A stretch of 64,000 nucleotides of DNA from Polynucleobacter sp. MWH-Svant-W18 (GCF_018687495.1 NZ_CP061293.1:1302001-1366000); one strand, 5' to 3'. Shown: positions 1 through 10,686, counted from the first letter of the stretch. Notes: a model not told the origin generated them from the sequence alone. Made by a program: numbers and translations.

Positions 1-603
1 AATATCAATCGCCTTTTTCTTGGCCTTCATAATGTTGGGCAAAGTGACATAACGTGGCTCATTGAGGCGCAAGTCCGTTGTAATCACTGCGGGTAAATTC
101 AAGGCGATTGTTTCTAGACCACCATCGACTTCGCGTGTCACAGTAGCCTTACCATCAGCAATCACCACTTTAGAAGCAAAGGTTGCCTGTGGAATATCCA
201 TCAGGCTAGCCAACATCTGACCGGTTTGATTGCTATCGTCATCAATAGCTTGTTTACCCAAAATGATGACTTGGGCTTGTTCTTTTTCAGAGAGGGCTTT
301 GAGAATCTTGGCAACCGCTAACGGTTGTAGTTCGGCATCGGTCTCTACCAGGATCGCACGATCAGCACCAATCGCAAGTGCAGTGCGTAAGGTTTCTTGG
401 CACTGGGTTACGCCTGCAGTTACTACAACTATTTCAGAGGCAACACCAGCCTCTTTTAAGCGAACTGCTTCTTCAACTGCTATCTCATCAAAAGGATTCA
501 TACTCATTTTGACGTTGGCTAGATCCACGCCTGAACCATCAGACTTGACTCGAATTTTGACGTTGTAATCAACGACTCGTTTTATTGCAACTAAGATCTT
601 CAT
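1..603 (-). CDS. etfB: Electron transfer flavoprotein beta subunit, partial (3' end outside window)
   Basis: About 201 codons are visible from the ATG at 603; the gene runs off the left edge, leaving roughly the last 50 codons unseen (family length about 250). The N-terminus [19 protein letters not shown] and the segment [16 protein letters not shown] are typical of EtfB. With EtfA the product forms the soluble FAD/AMP-containing heterodimer that passes electrons from acyl-CoA and other dehydrogenases to ETF-ubiquinone oxidoreductase. The neighbour upstream on the same strand is an acyl-CoA ligase, which fits a fatty-acid or carboxylic-acid oxidation setting. etfA would be expected just beyond the left edge. 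Confidence 0.93.
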   Translation of the reverse strand, partial: MKILVAIKRVVDYNVKIRVKSDGSGVDLANVKMSMNPFDEIAVEEAVRLKEAGVASEIVVVTAGVTQCQETLRTALAIGADRAILVETDAELQPLAVAKILKALSEKEQAQVIILGKQAIDDDSNQTGQMLASLMDIPQATFASKVVIADGKATVTREVDGGLETIALNLPAVITTDLRLNEPRYVTLPNIMKAKKKAIDI

Positions 604-679
604 TTGGAATTCTCAATAATGACAAAAATTTGTAAAGCATTGTTTAACTACTTATTTTATCCGTCCCAGTGGGCCAGAA

Positions 680-2335
680 CTACACATCAATAGCAGTGGC
701 TGATCCCGCTTGCTTACGTAGTTCAAATTTCTGGATCTTGCCCGTAGAAGTCTTCGGTAAATCACCAAAAACAATCGTCTTTGGCACCTTGAATCCAGCC
801 AAGTGTTGCTTACAGTGCGCAATGATATCGGCAGGGCTTACCTCGACACCCGGCTTAATTTCCAAAAATGCACAGGGGGTCTCCCCCCACTTCGGATCAG
901 GCTTAGCAACTACTGCTGCGGCAATCACTGCTGGGTGACGGTAAAGCACATCTTCCACCTCAATCGAAGAGATATTTTCTCCTCCGGAGATGATGATGTC
1001 TTTACTGCGGTCTTTAATTTTCACGTAACCATCAGGGCTCATGACTGCCAAATCACCCGAATGAAACCAGCCACCCTCAAATGCTTCTTGAGTTGCCTTT
1101 TCATTCTTGAGGTAACCCTTCATCGCGATATTGCCCTTGAACATAATCTCACCCATGGTTTCACCATCAGCAGGAACTGGCTGCATGGTTTCTGGGTCAA
1201 GCACTGTGATTGCCTGTTGCAAGTGATAGCGCACACCTTGTCGCGCATTCAAACGCGCACGCTCACCAATATCCAAATCATTCCACTCGTCTTGTTTGAC
1301 ACAAACCGCTGCGGGACCATAGACCTCTGTTAAGCCGTAAACGTGGGTTAAATCAAAACCGAGTTTTTCCATTCCTTCGATGATAGAAGCTGGAGGGGCA
1401 GCCCCTGCAATTAATCCTTTTACGCCTGAAGGTACCCCCAGCTTCATTTCATCTGGAGCATTGACTAAAAGATTATGGACAATTGGCGCAGCACAGTAAT
1501 GCGTTACACCATGCTCTTTAATTGCCGCAAAGATATGCTGCGCATCTACGCGACGCAGGCACACATTCACTCCTGCACGGGCTGCAACAGTCCAAGGAAA
1601 ACACCAGCCATTGCAATGAAACATAGGCAGTGTCCATAAATACACTGGATGCTTATTAATATCCCAATCCAGTATGTTCGAGACTGCATTCATTGCGGCA
1701 CCACGATGGTGATAGACGACGCCCTTAGGATTTCCGGTAGTGCCAGAGGTGTAGTTCAAACAAATTGCTTGCCATTCGTCTGCGGGTACCTGCCAAGCAA
1801 AATTGGGGTCCCCTGCGGAGAGTAATTGCTCATAAGTCAACTTGCCCAACTTCTCGCCAGGCACCTCATACTCTTTTTCTTCAACGTCGATTACCAAAAT
1901 TTCGCGGCCAGTTTCTTTTTTGGCCATCTCAAGCGCTTTTTTCATCACCCCTGAAAACTCAGGATCAATGATGACTACTTTTGCTTCACCATGATTGAGC
2001 ATGAAAGCAATAGACTCTGGGTCTAGGCGAGTGTTTAAGGCATTCAGTACCGCGCCTGCCATGGGGATGCCGAAATGCGCCTCTACCATTGGGGGAGTGT
2101 TCGGCAGCATCACCGCCACGGTATCACCTAGCCCAATGCCATGCTTTTGTAGGGCGCTTGCAAGACGACGGCAGCGTTCATACGTTTGCTGCCAAGTTTG
2201 ACGTAATTTTCCATGAATGATGGCAGTCTTATTTGGATATATCTCTGCGGAGCGCTCTAAAAATAATAGCGGTGTAATGGGCGTGAAGTTCGCTGAATTG
2301 CGATCTAACCCTTGTTCATAAATATTTGCCATCAT
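680..2335 (-). CDS. AMP-forming acyl-CoA synthetase (medium-chain/aryl type)
   Basis: 551 residues, full length for the ANL superfamily. It has the P-loop YTSGTTGNPKG at 195-205, the A5 motif YGLTEVYGP near 333-341, GDLA near 427, and the C-terminal STGKIQK with the catalytic lysine near 533. It activates a carboxylic acid to acyl-AMP and then to the CoA thioester in the cytoplasm. Overall it resembles the AlkK/DmdB-like branch, but the substrate cannot be read from sequence: medium-chain fatty acid, methylmercaptopropionate and aryl acids are all possible. Two adjacent ATG codons (2335, 2332) start the protein. It sits 76 bases upstream of etfB on the same strand, consistent with acyl-CoA oxidation. 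Confidence 0.9.
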   Translation of the reverse strand: MMANIYEQGLDRNSANFTPITPLLFLERSAEIYPNKTAIIHGKLRQTWQQTYERCRRLASALQKHGIGLGDTVAVMLPNTPPMVEAHFGIPMAGAVLNALNTRLDPESIAFMLNHGEAKVVIIDPEFSGVMKKALEMAKKETGREILVIDVEEKEYEVPGEKLGKLTYEQLLSAGDPNFAWQVPADEWQAICLNYTSGTTGNPKGVVYHHRGAAMNAVSNILDWDINKHPVYLWTLPMFHCNGWCFPWTVAARAGVNVCLRRVDAQHIFAAIKEHGVTHYCAAPIVHNLLVNAPDEMKLGVPSGVKGLIAGAAPPASIIEGMEKLGFDLTHVYGLTEVYGPAAVCVKQDEWNDLDIGERARLNARQGVRYHLQQAITVLDPETMQPVPADGETMGEIMFKGNIAMKGYLKNEKATQEAFEGGWFHSGDLAVMSPDGYVKIKDRSKDIIISGGENISSIEVEDVLYRHPAVIAAAVVAKPDPKWGETPCAFLEIKPGVEVSPADIIAHCKQHLAGFKVPKTIVFGDLPKTSTGKIQKFELRKQAGSATAIDV

Positions 2336-2374
2336 GTACTTTCAATAACGATTTCTTAACTACACGACTGTGAC

Positions 2375-3295
2375 TTAGAGATCAGCCAAAGCCTTTACGT
2401 GAGCAACTACACTACGACCTAAAGCGGAAAGGTTGTATCCACCTTCTAAGCAACTCACAATCCGATTCTGAGAATAAGTCTTAGCAATCTCTTTTAGTTG
2501 CTTGGTAATCCAGGCATAGTCTGCCTCCACCAAGCCCATTTGACCTAAGTCATCCTCGCGATGGGCATCAAACCCAGCAGAAATAATGATCAGCTCAGGC
2601 TCAAAGTTACGAAGTGCAGGTAGCCAACGTTCCTCAACGATTGAGCGCACCACATCGCCCCGTGTAGCAGCTGGTAGAGGTACATTCACCATATTGTCAG
2701 AAGGATCTAAACCACTGTATGGGTAGAAAGGATGTTGAAAGAAGCTGCACATCATTACGTTAGGGTCATTAAAAAAAGCTGCTTCTGTGCCATTCCCGTG
2801 GTGCACATCAAAATCAATAATAGCTACCCGTTGAATGCCGTAAGTTTCTTGTGCATAACGCGCTGCAATAGCTACGTTATCAAATAAACAAAATCCCATT
2901 GAGCGTGTTGGCTCTGCATGATGACCGGGTGGCCTTACAGCACAAAATACATTTTCTACTTCACCCTTCATGACTGCATCCACTCCTGCAATTGCTGCGC
3001 CGGCTGCCCGCAATGCTGCTCGGTATGTATGGGGATTCATGATGGTGTCTCCATCGAGCATGAAGTAGCCACTTTCTGGAGAGCGTTCTTTTACAAAATT
3101 GACGTGGTCTGGGCTATGAACCAACTCAAGCTGAGCTTCGGTTGCCAATGGCGCATCTAGGTGATGAATAAACCCATCTATGCCACTCCGAATGAGCTGA
3201 TCGTTAATCGCCTGAATCCGTTCTGGACACTCTGGATGATGGCTACCCATCTCATGTTTCAGAAAGTCTGGATGAGTTATGTATCCTGTTGTCAT
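2375..3295 (-). CDS. Histone deacetylase family protein (class II-like amidohydrolase)
   Basis: 306 residues with the whole HDAC-fold active site: RPPGHHAE at 121-128 (catalytic histidine pair), GFCLFDN at 134-140, DFDVHHGNGT at 161-170 (zinc ligands D163 and H165) and SAGFDAH at 239-245 (zinc ligand D243). Bacterial members hydrolyse acetyl-lysine, acetylpolyamines or acetoin-related amides; the substrate here is unknown. The gene lies 39 bases upstream of the acyl-CoA ligase on the same strand, so they may be cotranscribed, and it is divergent from the mltB-like gene. A second, distinct family member is at 62481-63380. Confidence 0.9.
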   Translation of the reverse strand: MTTGYITHPDFLKHEMGSHHPECPERIQAINDQLIRSGIDGFIHHLDAPLATEAQLELVHSPDHVNFVKERSPESGYFMLDGDTIMNPHTYRAALRAAGAAIAGVDAVMKGEVENVFCAVRPPGHHAEPTRSMGFCLFDNVAIAARYAQETYGIQRVAIIDFDVHHGNGTEAAFFNDPNVMMCSFFQHPFYPYSGLDPSDNMVNVPLPAATRGDVVRSIVEERWLPALRNFEPELIIISAGFDAHREDDLGQMGLVEADYAWITKQLKEIAKTYSQNRIVSCLEGGYNLSALGRSVVAHVKALADL

Positions 3296-3378
3296 TGCTC
3301 AAAATCCTTAATAGCAAAACCATCGTTCTTATAATCTAATACAACGTGCTTAATTCTCATCAATCTCAAACTCATCGC

Positions 3379-4632
3379 ATGAATCTTCGTGCCGCCTATT
3401 TTCTTGTAGCCCTGCTTCTAGCAGCCTGCTCCAGCGCTCCAACACAGCAAAATAAGACTGAACAAGCCATCGTAAACCAAGCTGATGATCCAGCCACTGA
3501 GGCGCGCTTTAGCCAAAATTTGAATGAACTACTAACCCAAGTCTCACAATCTCAAGAAATCCCCTTGCAGAGCCTAGAATTGGGCTTCTCAGATGCTAAA
3601 ACGATTCCCTCGATCCGCAAATTGGTATTACCCCCATCGGGGACCTTTAAGAAAAATTGGCTTGCGTATCGCAAACGCTTTATTGAACCGGTTCGTCTAA
3701 AGGCTGGAAAGGTATTTTGGGAGGAAAACCAGGCCTTTTTGAGCCAAGTGGAGCAAGAATCCGGCGTTCCCGCCGAGATCATTGTTGCCATCATTGGCAT
3801 TGAGACCATCTATGGACGACAAACCGGCAATTTTCGGGTCAAAGATGTCTTATCCACCCTCGCCTTCAGCTACCCTGATACCCCGAATAAGTTGGCTCGG
3901 GAGCAGCTCTTTAAAGATCAGCTAAAAGAACTCATCTTGTTGTGCTGGACTGAATCTGGCGGAAAAACCCCAGCCAAAAACAGCGCTCAAGGCGTGAATA
4001 ATGCTCGCTTTAGTGCTTGCCTTAACCAAAATAGCTCTTACGCTGGCGCTATTGGTCTGCCGCAATTTATGCCCAGCAGCATTCGGAGCTTTGCGGTAGA
4101 TGGCGATGGCGATGGGAGAATTGATTTAAAGCAAAGCCCTAAAGATGCTATTGCTAGCGTTGGAAACTTTATGAAGATGCATGGTTGGCAAGCGGGTATG
4201 CCAATTTCTTTTCCAGTACAAGCTGGAGCTATCTCTGCAGCCAAAGAATTAGCCGACGGTGAGCCTCAACTCAAATACACCGTTCAGGAACTCATCGACA
4301 AAGGCATTTTGACAAAACAGCAGGGAGATTTGCAAAGCGGCGGCGTTGAGCCCACTAGTAAAGCATTTATTATTGACTTACCCTATCCTGATAAAGATGG
4401 TATTGATCAAGTGCAATATTTTGTTGGACTCAATAACTTCTTAACGATCGTGCAATACAACCGCAGCTATTTTTATGCTCAAAGTGTCGCTGAGTTTGCC
4501 GAAGCTCTGGGATATAAAAATAAAAGCGTAGTGCCGGTTGAAAATACCAACAAAGCGCCTACCGGCAAGAGTAGTGCTGAAAAAAGTAAATCGAAGAAAT
4601 CAGGCTCAAAGAAAAAGCCTAAAGTAAATTAG
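3379..4632 (+). CDS. mltB: Membrane-bound lytic murein transglycosylase B-like lipoprotein
   Basis: From the ATG at 3379 the protein is 417 residues and begins with a lipoprotein signal, MNLRAAYFLVALLLAACSS, with lipidation expected on C17. A GTG at 3346 would add 11 hydrophilic residues before the signal, so I reject it. The SLT domain shows IGIETIYGR with the catalytic glutamate (about residue 142) and GLPQFMPSS. The aspartate/glycine-rich stretch DGDGDGRIDL follows. It cleaves glycan strands with 1,6-anhydro-MurNAc formation in the periplasm. The C-terminal tail of about 30 residues is Lys/Ser-rich and low complexity. It meets cysM convergently with a 4-base overlap of the coding ends. Confidence 0.9.
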   Translation: MNLRAAYFLVALLLAACSSAPTQQNKTEQAIVNQADDPATEARFSQNLNELLTQVSQSQEIPLQSLELGFSDAKTIPSIRKLVLPPSGTFKKNWLAYRKRFIEPVRLKAGKVFWEENQAFLSQVEQESGVPAEIIVAIIGIETIYGRQTGNFRVKDVLSTLAFSYPDTPNKLAREQLFKDQLKELILLCWTESGGKTPAKNSAQGVNNARFSACLNQNSSYAGAIGLPQFMPSSIRSFAVDGDGDGRIDLKQSPKDAIASVGNFMKMHGWQAGMPISFPVQAGAISAAKELADGEPQLKYTVQELIDKGILTKQQGDLQSGGVEPTSKAFIIDLPYPDKDGIDQVQYFVGLNNFLTIVQYNRSYFYAQSVAEFAEALGYKNKSVVPVENTNKAPTGKSSAEKSKSKKSGSKKKPKVN

Positions 4633-5540
4633 GCGGGAAATACGCCGGTCGACAGATAGCGGTCGCCACGATCGCAAACAATAAAGACAATCGTTGCATT
4701 CTCAACCTGACGAGCAATACGCAAAGCGACAACTAAAGCCCCACCAGCAGAGATGCCACAAAAGATGCCCTCTTCTGCCGCAAGGCGGCGCGCCATCTCT
4801 TCAGCGTCTGCTTGAGTGACAAACTCAATACGATCAACTCTGTCGCCCTGGTAAATCTTTGGCAAATACTCTGGGGCCCATTTACGAATTCCTGGAATTT
4901 GCGAACCTTCTTCAGGTTGGGCTCCAATAATCTGAATATTGGGGTTCATCGACTTGAGGTAAGTGGAGACACCTGTGATGGTTCCAGTCGTTCCCATTGC
5001 AGAGATAAAGTGTGTAATCTGACCATCCGTATCGCGCCAAATTTCAGGACCAGTTGTTTCAATATGAGCCCTTGGATTATCGGGATTGGCAAATTGATCT
5101 AACAATCTACCGCGGCCTTCTCTCTGGAGTTGGAGTGCATAGTCTCGCGCAAACTCCATGCCACCAGATGCGGCAGTCAAAATGAGTTCAGCTCCGTAAG
5201 CGGCCATACTTTGACGACGTTCAATACTTTGATTTTCTGGCATAACCAATACCATCTTGTAACCCAACATCGCAGCAGTCATAGCTAGGGCAATACCAGT
5301 ATTACCGCTCGTTGCTTCGATCAGGGTATCGCCAGGCTTAATCTCACCACGCTCTTGCGCGCGCAAAATCATCGACAGCGCAGGTCGGTCTTTCACCGAC
5401 CCGGCTGGATTATTTCCTTCTAACTTACCTAGAATGACATTATTACGATTGTCATTTTCCAAACCTGGAATGCGCTGTAAACGCACTAAAGGCGTATTGC
5501 CTACTGTTTGTGAAATCGTCAGGTAAGTTGGTTTGCTCAT
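4629..5540 (-). CDS. cysM: Cysteine synthase B
   Basis: 303 residues, a fold-type II PLP enzyme. NNPAGSVKDRPA at 43-54 carries the Schiff-base lysine (K50), and the phosphate-binding loop EATSGNTGIALAM follows. Length and the absence of a regulatory CBS domain fit CysM. The enzyme makes cysteine from O-acetylserine and sulfide or thiosulfate in the cytoplasm. The position next to comEA and hldD is the conserved one in Burkholderia and Ralstonia. CysK is not excluded by motif alone. Confidence 0.92.
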   Translation of the reverse strand: MSKPTYLTISQTVGNTPLVRLQRIPGLENDNRNNVILGKLEGNNPAGSVKDRPALSMILRAQERGEIKPGDTLIEATSGNTGIALAMTAAMLGYKMVLVMPENQSIERRQSMAAYGAELILTAASGGMEFARDYALQLQREGRGRLLDQFANPDNPRAHIETTGPEIWRDTDGQITHFISAMGTTGTITGVSTYLKSMNPNIQIIGAQPEEGSQIPGIRKWAPEYLPKIYQGDRVDRIEFVTQADAEEMARRLAAEEGIFCGISAGGALVVALRIARQVENATIVFIVCDRGDRYLSTGVFPA

Positions 5541-5581
5541 CAGGCCATTTTAGCCATAAGCGTACCTAGGCTCTAAAGGGT

Positions 5582-6010
5582 TTAATTTCTGCGGCCTGCT
5601 CCCGTACGCTCCGACTGATTGCGAGGATTAGCTTGAGTACGAGAATTGCGTCTGCTAGAGCTACCGCCCTCTTTCTTGGTCCTGCCGTTAGGCTCCCGAA
5701 AGGAGCTGGGTGACTCAATCGTCAATCCGTTATCGACCATTTTCTCAACCGATCGCATACCAATACCTCGGACACGCTTTTGTAAGTCATTGGCATCTTG
5801 AAAATGGCCGCCATCCAAACGCTCAGCAATAATGGTTTTCGCTTTCGAAGGGCCAATACCCTTAATACTTTCTAACTCCGATTGAGTAGCCGTATTAACG
5901 TTGATCGGTGAAGCAAAGGCAGCTCCTAATGATAAAAATGCTAAGCCAGCTGCCAGTGTTGCAGCTCCCATCCAATTTTTTGCAGCATCAATCTTGAAGT
6001 ATCTCGTCAT
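5582..6010 (-). CDS. comEA: ComEA-like helix-hairpin-helix DNA-binding protein
   Basis: 142 residues from the ATG at 6010, which has a GGAG ribosome site a few bases upstream; an upstream ATG at 6046 overlaps a terminator hairpin and is rejected. The protein has an N-terminal hydrophobic segment (about 14-34, signal or anchor), then the paired HhH motif INVNTATQSELESIKGIGP, with GIGPSKA and RGIGMRS. The last 50 residues are a basic Arg/Ser/Asn-rich tail unlike the compact family core. ComEA proteins bind incoming DNA in the periplasm during natural transformation; that role here is inferred. Confidence 0.8.
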   Translation of the reverse strand: MTRYFKIDAAKNWMGAATLAAGLAFLSLGAAFASPINVNTATQSELESIKGIGPSKAKTIIAERLDGGHFQDANDLQKRVRGIGMRSVEKMVDNGLTIESPSSFREPNGRTKKEGGSSSRRNSRTQANPRNQSERTGAGRRN

Positions 6011-6026
6011 AAACTCTCCAGTAGTA

Positions 6027-6061
6027 AATAAAAAATCCACGTACACAAAGTGCGCGTGGAT
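6027..6061 (-). terminator. Intrinsic terminator after hldD
   Basis: A stem of 12 pairs with one mismatch and one G-T pair (6035-6046 with 6050-6061) and a 3-base loop, followed on the minus strand by a T-rich tract at 6027-6034. It ends the ugd-hldA-hldD transcript and lies only 17 bases before the comEA start, so comEA must use readthrough or a start site inside this stretch. Confidence 0.7.
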
Positions 6062-6098
6062 CGTTTACAACGTAGAGAGAATAACTTAGTTGACCGAG

Positions 6099-7118
6099 CT
6101 ACAAAGGGTTGGCTAAGAAATCAGAATTGGCCTCTAGCCATTCAATATAGCGACCTACACCTTGCTCAACATCGAGGAAGGGCTCGGTATAGCCTGCAGC
6201 TCGCAGTTTTGTAAGATCAGCTTGAGTGAAACACTGATATTTACCTCTGAGTGCATCCGGAAAGGGGGTGTACTCGATCGCTTTTTCTTTCACTAATTCT
6301 TGCAAAGTAGCTGGTTGAGCTTTATCCAGTTTACGCATTGCATTAGCTACTGCATGTGCAACATCGTTAAAGGGTTGTGCACGGCCACTACCTAAATTGA
6401 AGATACCGCTGATGTCTGGATGATCCAAAAAGAAAAGATTTACCTTCACGACATCTTCTACTGAAACAAAGTCTCTGCCTTGCTCGCCAGGACCATAGCC
6501 ACCATACTCACCAAAGAGTTTGACATGACCATTAGCTTTGTATTGGTGATACTGATGAAAAGCGACCGATGCCATACGACCTTTGTGTGATTCCCGGGGG
6601 CCATACACATTGAAGTAACGGAAGCCGACTACTTGAGCGGTGTTGGCATTTTCTGAAAAACGCTTGCGCATCACTTGGTCAAACAAGAATTTAGAGTAGC
6701 CATAAATATTGAGTGGTTTCTCGTGCTCACGACTCTCCACAAATGCATCGGAGCCCCCATAAGTAGCGGCTGAAGAGGCATACAAGAGTTGGACTTTTTG
6801 AGCAGTGCAGATATCTAGCAAGTCCATGGTGTAGCGATAGTTATTCGCCATCATGAAAATGCCATCGGTCTCCATCGTATCGGAGCACGCACCCTCATGA
6901 AAGACCGCCCGGACTTTGCCAAACTTGCCACTTCTAAATGCATCTAGAAATTCATTCTTATCTAGATAGTCAATAATGTCTAAGTCCGCTAAATTGCGAT
7001 ACTTATCGGCGGGGTTAAGGTCATCCACTGCAATGACGTTTTTCTCACCACGAGCATTCAGTGCCTGAACAATATTTGCCCCAATAAAGCCAGCGGCGCC
7101 AGTTACGATAATAGTCAC
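6099..7118 (-). CDS. hldD: ADP-L-glycero-D-manno-heptose-6-epimerase
   Basis: 339 residues, an extended SDR. The NADP-binding motif TGAAGFIG is at 6-13 and the catalytic Y139-x3-K143 sits in IYGYSKF. The segments FHEGACSDT and [21 protein letters not shown] are HldD signatures. It epimerises ADP-D,D-heptose to ADP-L,D-heptose, the last step of precursor supply for the LPS inner core. Its start overlaps the stop of hldA by 4 bases (ATGA), so the two are translationally coupled. Confidence 0.95.
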   Translation of the reverse strand: MTIIVTGAAGFIGANIVQALNARGEKNVIAVDDLNPADKYRNLADLDIIDYLDKNEFLDAFRSGKFGKVRAVFHEGACSDTMETDGIFMMANNYRYTMDLLDICTAQKVQLLYASSAATYGGSDAFVESREHEKPLNIYGYSKFLFDQVMRKRFSENANTAQVVGFRYFNVYGPRESHKGRMASVAFHQYHQYKANGHVKLFGEYGGYGPGEQGRDFVSVEDVVKVNLFFLDHPDISGIFNLGSGRAQPFNDVAHAVANAMRKLDKAQPATLQELVKEKAIEYTPFPDALRGKYQCFTQADLTKLRAAGYTEPFLDVEQGVGRYIEWLEANSDFLANPL

Positions 7119-8044
7119 TGTAATTCCTCTGAAGTAACGGTTGCAGTACCAAGCTTACCAACCACAATGCCACCAGCACGATTTGCCAATGCCATCGCTT
7201 TTTCTAAAGGCCACTGCGCAGCTAATGATACAGCTAGAGTAGCAATCACCGTATCGCCCGCGCCAGAAACATCAAAGACCTCTCGAGCCTGTGCTTTGAC
7301 ATGACTCACACCAGCCTCGGTATATAAACTCATACCTTCTTCTGAGCGGGTAAGCAGTAGAGCCTGAAGATTAAGAGATTTTCTCAGGGCTTGCGCTTTA
7401 TTCGTGAGATCTTCTTCACTATTCCACTTTCCAACCACTTGGCGCAATTCACTTCGATTCGGCGTTAAGACAGTAGCACCGCGATATTTTTCATAATCTT
7501 CGCCCTTGGGATCAACCAGGATGACTTTGTTTTGGGCTCTTGCTTGCTCAATCATATGGGCTACTTGACCTAAGGCACCTTTGCCGTAATCAGACAAAAT
7601 GACGACATCCGCATCACCAACCAATTTCTCAAAGCGCTCTAATTTATGGGCGAGGGCTTTCTCGCTAGGACTCTCTTCAAAATCTAAGCGAATAAGCTGT
7701 TGTTGACGGGCAATCACACGTAACTTCACGATTGTTGGCACATTGGCGTCAATTTCTAATTGACTATCGACGCCACCGGATTTGAGTAGCTCTCCCACCC
7801 GTTTGCCTGCTTCGTCATTACCTACAATGCCTAAAATGGTTGTGTTGGCACCCAATGCTGCAACGTTACGCGCAACGTTCGCTGCTCCGCCAAGTCGTTC
7901 ATCGATCTTTCCAACCTGTACTACTGGCACAGGTGCCTCTGGCGAAATACGATGCGTATCACCAAACCAATAGCGATCGAGCATCACATCGCCCACTACA
8001 AGTAAGCGTGCTTTTGAAAACTGTTCGCGGTTAGCTTTTTCCAT
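7115..8044 (-). CDS. hldA: D-glycero-beta-D-manno-heptose-7-phosphate 1-kinase
   Basis: 309 residues, a PfkB-type kinase with [11 protein letters not shown] near 50-60 and the C-terminal motif DVSGAGDT at 258-265 (catalytic aspartate near 264). It has only the kinase domain and lacks the nucleotidyltransferase domain found in enteric HldE, so an HldC-type adenylyltransferase must be encoded elsewhere, as is usual in Burkholderiales. It lies between ugd (14 bases away) and hldD (4-base overlap) in an LPS core operon. Confidence 0.93.
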   Translation of the reverse strand: MEKANREQFSKARLLVVGDVMLDRYWFGDTHRISPEAPVPVVQVGKIDERLGGAANVARNVAALGANTTILGIVGNDEAGKRVGELLKSGGVDSQLEIDANVPTIVKLRVIARQQQLIRLDFEESPSEKALAHKLERFEKLVGDADVVILSDYGKGALGQVAHMIEQARAQNKVILVDPKGEDYEKYRGATVLTPNRSELRQVVGKWNSEEDLTNKAQALRKSLNLQALLLTRSEEGMSLYTEAGVSHVKAQAREVFDVSGAGDTVIATLAVSLAAQWPLEKAMALANRAGGIVVGKLGTATVTSEELQ

Positions 8045-8058
8045 TGAATAATTTTTAC

Positions 8059-9423
8059 TTAATTATGGCGACCAATGCCGTAGTACTCAACACCTAATTC
8101 TTGCATGGCGCTAGGCTCATAGAGATTGCGACCATCAAATACGATAGGGCGCTTTAACTTTTGCATTACCTGGTCAAAATCTGGGCTACGGAAAGCCTTC
8201 CACTCAGTCACGATCACTAAGGCATCGCATCCATCTAAGGCTGCCATTGGGCTTTCTACCATAGAGACCTTTTTAAGGCCCTCAGGATTGCCTTTGAAGT
8301 CTAAATCTAAGCAGTGTTGTGCCTCTGGCATTGCTACTGGGTCATGCGCTACTACTGAAGCGCCGCGCTTTACCAACTCTTGGATGATGACCCGACTAGG
8401 CGCCTCACGCATATCGTCTGTATTGGGCTTAAATGCCAATCCCCATAGAGCAAACTTCATGTTTGATAAGTCTTTACCGAAACGCTTCTCGATTTTTTCT
8501 ACCAAGATATATTTTTGGAGCTCATTAACCGCTTCAACAGCATCTAAGATTTTTAGATCTCTGCCGTGTTCTTTAGCAGTTTTAGAAAGTGCTGATACAT
8601 CCTTCGGAAAACAAGATCCGCCATAGCCCGTTCCTGAATATAAAAATCCATAACCAATGCGAGAGTCAGAACCAATACCTTGGCGGACCGCTTCAATGTC
8701 AGCCCCCACTAGATCAGCTAGATTGGCCAACTCATTCATAAAGGAGATACGGGTTGCCAACATGGCATTCGCTGCATACTTAGTCAGCTCTGCACTCTTA
8801 ACATCCATGTAGTAAGTGCGTTCATGGTGACGATTAAATGGCGCATAAAGCTTGCGCATTTGCTCCTTAGCACGCAACCCTGCTGGAGTGCTTTCTGTAC
8901 CTATGACGATGCGGTCTGGGCGCATGAAGTCTTCTACGGCCGCACCCTCTTTTAAAAACTCGGGATTAGATACTACCGAACATAAATCTTCTGGTTGACC
9001 TCTTTTTTCCAACTCTTCTTTAATGGCAGCAGAGACCTTATCTGCAGTACCTACTGGCACTGTGGACTTATCCACAATGACCTTAGGAGTCGTAGCATAG
9101 CGGCCAATATTACGAGCTGCAGCAACCACATATTGGAGATCCGCTGAACCATCTTCATCAGGAGGTGTGCCTACTGCAATAAATTGAATGTCGCCATGCT
9201 CTACCGAAGCCGCAATGTCAGTAGAAAATTGCAATCTGCCAGCAGCACGATTGCGCTCAATCATCTCTTTTAAGCCTGGCTCATAAATCGGCACGCCACC
9301 AGAATTGAGAATATCAATCTTCTTAGGGTCAAGATCCAAACAAAAAATATTGTTTCCTTGCTCTGCCAAGCAAGCGCCAGTTACTAAACCTACGTAGCCG
9401 CTGCCGATGATGGTGACTTTCAA
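8059..9423 (-). CDS. ugd: UDP-glucose 6-dehydrogenase
   Basis: 454 residues, with the N-terminal Rossmann motif [12 protein letters not shown] at 5-16 and [11 protein letters not shown] with the catalytic cysteine near 271. It oxidises UDP-glucose twice with NAD to UDP-glucuronate, the precursor of aminoarabinose and acidic polysaccharide sugars. Its place between lapB and hldA ties it to envelope sugar supply. The start at 9423 is followed directly by MKVTIIGSG, typical for the family. Confidence 0.95.
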   Translation of the reverse strand: MKVTIIGSGYVGLVTGACLAEQGNNIFCLDLDPKKIDILNSGGVPIYEPGLKEMIERNRAAGRLQFSTDIAASVEHGDIQFIAVGTPPDEDGSADLQYVVAAARNIGRYATTPKVIVDKSTVPVGTADKVSAAIKEELEKRGQPEDLCSVVSNPEFLKEGAAVEDFMRPDRIVIGTESTPAGLRAKEQMRKLYAPFNRHHERTYYMDVKSAELTKYAANAMLATRISFMNELANLADLVGADIEAVRQGIGSDSRIGYGFLYSGTGYGGSCFPKDVSALSKTAKEHGRDLKILDAVEAVNELQKYILVEKIEKRFGKDLSNMKFALWGLAFKPNTDDMREAPSRVIIQELVKRGASVVAHDPVAMPEAQHCLDLDFKGNPEGLKKVSMVESPMAALDGCDALVIVTEWKAFRSPDFDQVMQKLKRPIVFDGRNLYEPSAMQELGVEYYGIGRHN

Positions 9424-9457
9424 ATGAACTCCTGATTAATCTTTAATATATATAACA

Positions 9458-10669
9458 TTACATTGAGGGGCCGCTTGGTGCAGCACCCTCGGTACGTCTC
9501 GGGGAGTATGCCTCCCAATTATTACAGCCAGGACACTGCCAATAGAATCTGCGCGCCCGGAATCCACAGTTGCCACAAGTATATCGAGCCAAACTGGTTG
9601 TACGCTGACGCAACAAATTCAAGATGGAATGCAACTCCAGGAGCCTTTCTGGATTGGCGCTCCCCTCCTCTAAAGCAAGGCGGGTTTCAGCCAACTTAGA
9701 TAGAGCACTCAAACTAGGGGAATGCTGCATTACATCGGCGAGCATCATATTTGCAGCCTGTGGCCCCCGAATTTTCATGAGCTGCTTATGCACAATATCG
9801 AGTAACTCGCCAGATGCCTGAGTCTTTAATAGTGCGCAGAGACGATCCAACCCTTCATCTACCCGATCAATAGCGGTATGGGCAATCATCCAGCGGTCAG
9901 CCAATAAATGCATATAGGCTGGATGGGAGGCCGCCACTAAACTCCAAGCATCAATTGCTTGTGCTGGGCGCTCCATCGCCATCAAATAATCACCCTGCAA
10001 AATCAAAGCACGTGCATGATTTGAGACGGCCTGCAAGGCCCTCTGAATAGACTGTTCTGCTTCTGCCAAATCCTTACGACGCAAAGCCTCTTGACTCAAC
10101 TCACAATGAAACTGAGCAATCTCTGTTTTATGAGATTTACCCTGCAGTGTTTCTAGCTCACTGGCAGCAATGATGGCTTTTTTCCAATCACGCTCTACCT
10201 GATACATCTCTAGCAAACTTTCTTTTGCAGGAACCGCAAATTTGCCGTCACCAACCCGATTCAAGGAAGCTTCAGCACGGTCCAGCAACCCAGCACGCAA
10301 AAAGTCACGGCCTAATTCATAAGCAGCATGATCACGATCGCGAGGTTTTAAATCATCACGATTAGCCAAGTGCTGATGCACTTTAATTGCCCGCTCAGTC
10401 TCGCCGCGACGACGGAATAAATTGCCCAACGAAAAATGGAGTTCAATAGTCTCTGGATCAAGCTGCGCAATTTTGACCAGCGTTTCAATTGCCTGATCCG
10501 GCTGCTCATTCAGTAAAAGGCTCAAACCTTTAAAGGTTGAACGCTGCTGACGCATGCGTTCACGTTCATCCATCCGATTCTCAAGACGAAGATCCCAGCG
10601 AGCAGCTAGCCAACCAACACCAAACATGATGGGTAGCAATAAAAGCCAAGATGTCGCTATCTGAATCAT
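9458..10669 (-). CDS. lapB: Lipopolysaccharide assembly protein B (TPR protein with rubredoxin-like tail)
   Basis: 403 residues. One N-terminal membrane segment (about 5-24) is followed by TPR repeats (for example SLLLNEQPDQAIETLVKIAQ, and SLGNLFRRRGETERAIKVHQ) and a C-terminal rubredoxin-like metal knuckle with C365, C368, C379 and C382. In E. coli LapB (YciM) recruits LpxC for FtsH proteolysis and so limits lipid A synthesis. It follows ihfB on the same strand, separated by a terminator-like hairpin. The usual partner gene lapA is not present in between. Confidence 0.9.
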   Translation of the reverse strand: MIQIATSWLLLLPIMFGVGWLAARWDLRLENRMDERERMRQQRSTFKGLSLLLNEQPDQAIETLVKIAQLDPETIELHFSLGNLFRRRGETERAIKVHQHLANRDDLKPRDRDHAAYELGRDFLRAGLLDRAEASLNRVGDGKFAVPAKESLLEMYQVERDWKKAIIAASELETLQGKSHKTEIAQFHCELSQEALRRKDLAEAEQSIQRALQAVSNHARALILQGDYLMAMERPAQAIDAWSLVAASHPAYMHLLADRWMIAHTAIDRVDEGLDRLCALLKTQASGELLDIVHKQLMKIRGPQAANMMLADVMQHSPSLSALSKLAETRLALEEGSANPERLLELHSILNLLRQRTTSLARYTCGNCGFRARRFYWQCPGCNNWEAYSPRRTEGAAPSGPSM

Positions 10670-10686
10670 GGCGTACAGAATTTAAA

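Noticed and set aside
803..1333. 176-codon open frame on the plus strand
   Set aside because: Lies fully inside the acyl-CoA ligase gene on the other strand; no domain, no SD, low-likelihood composition (many Cys/His).
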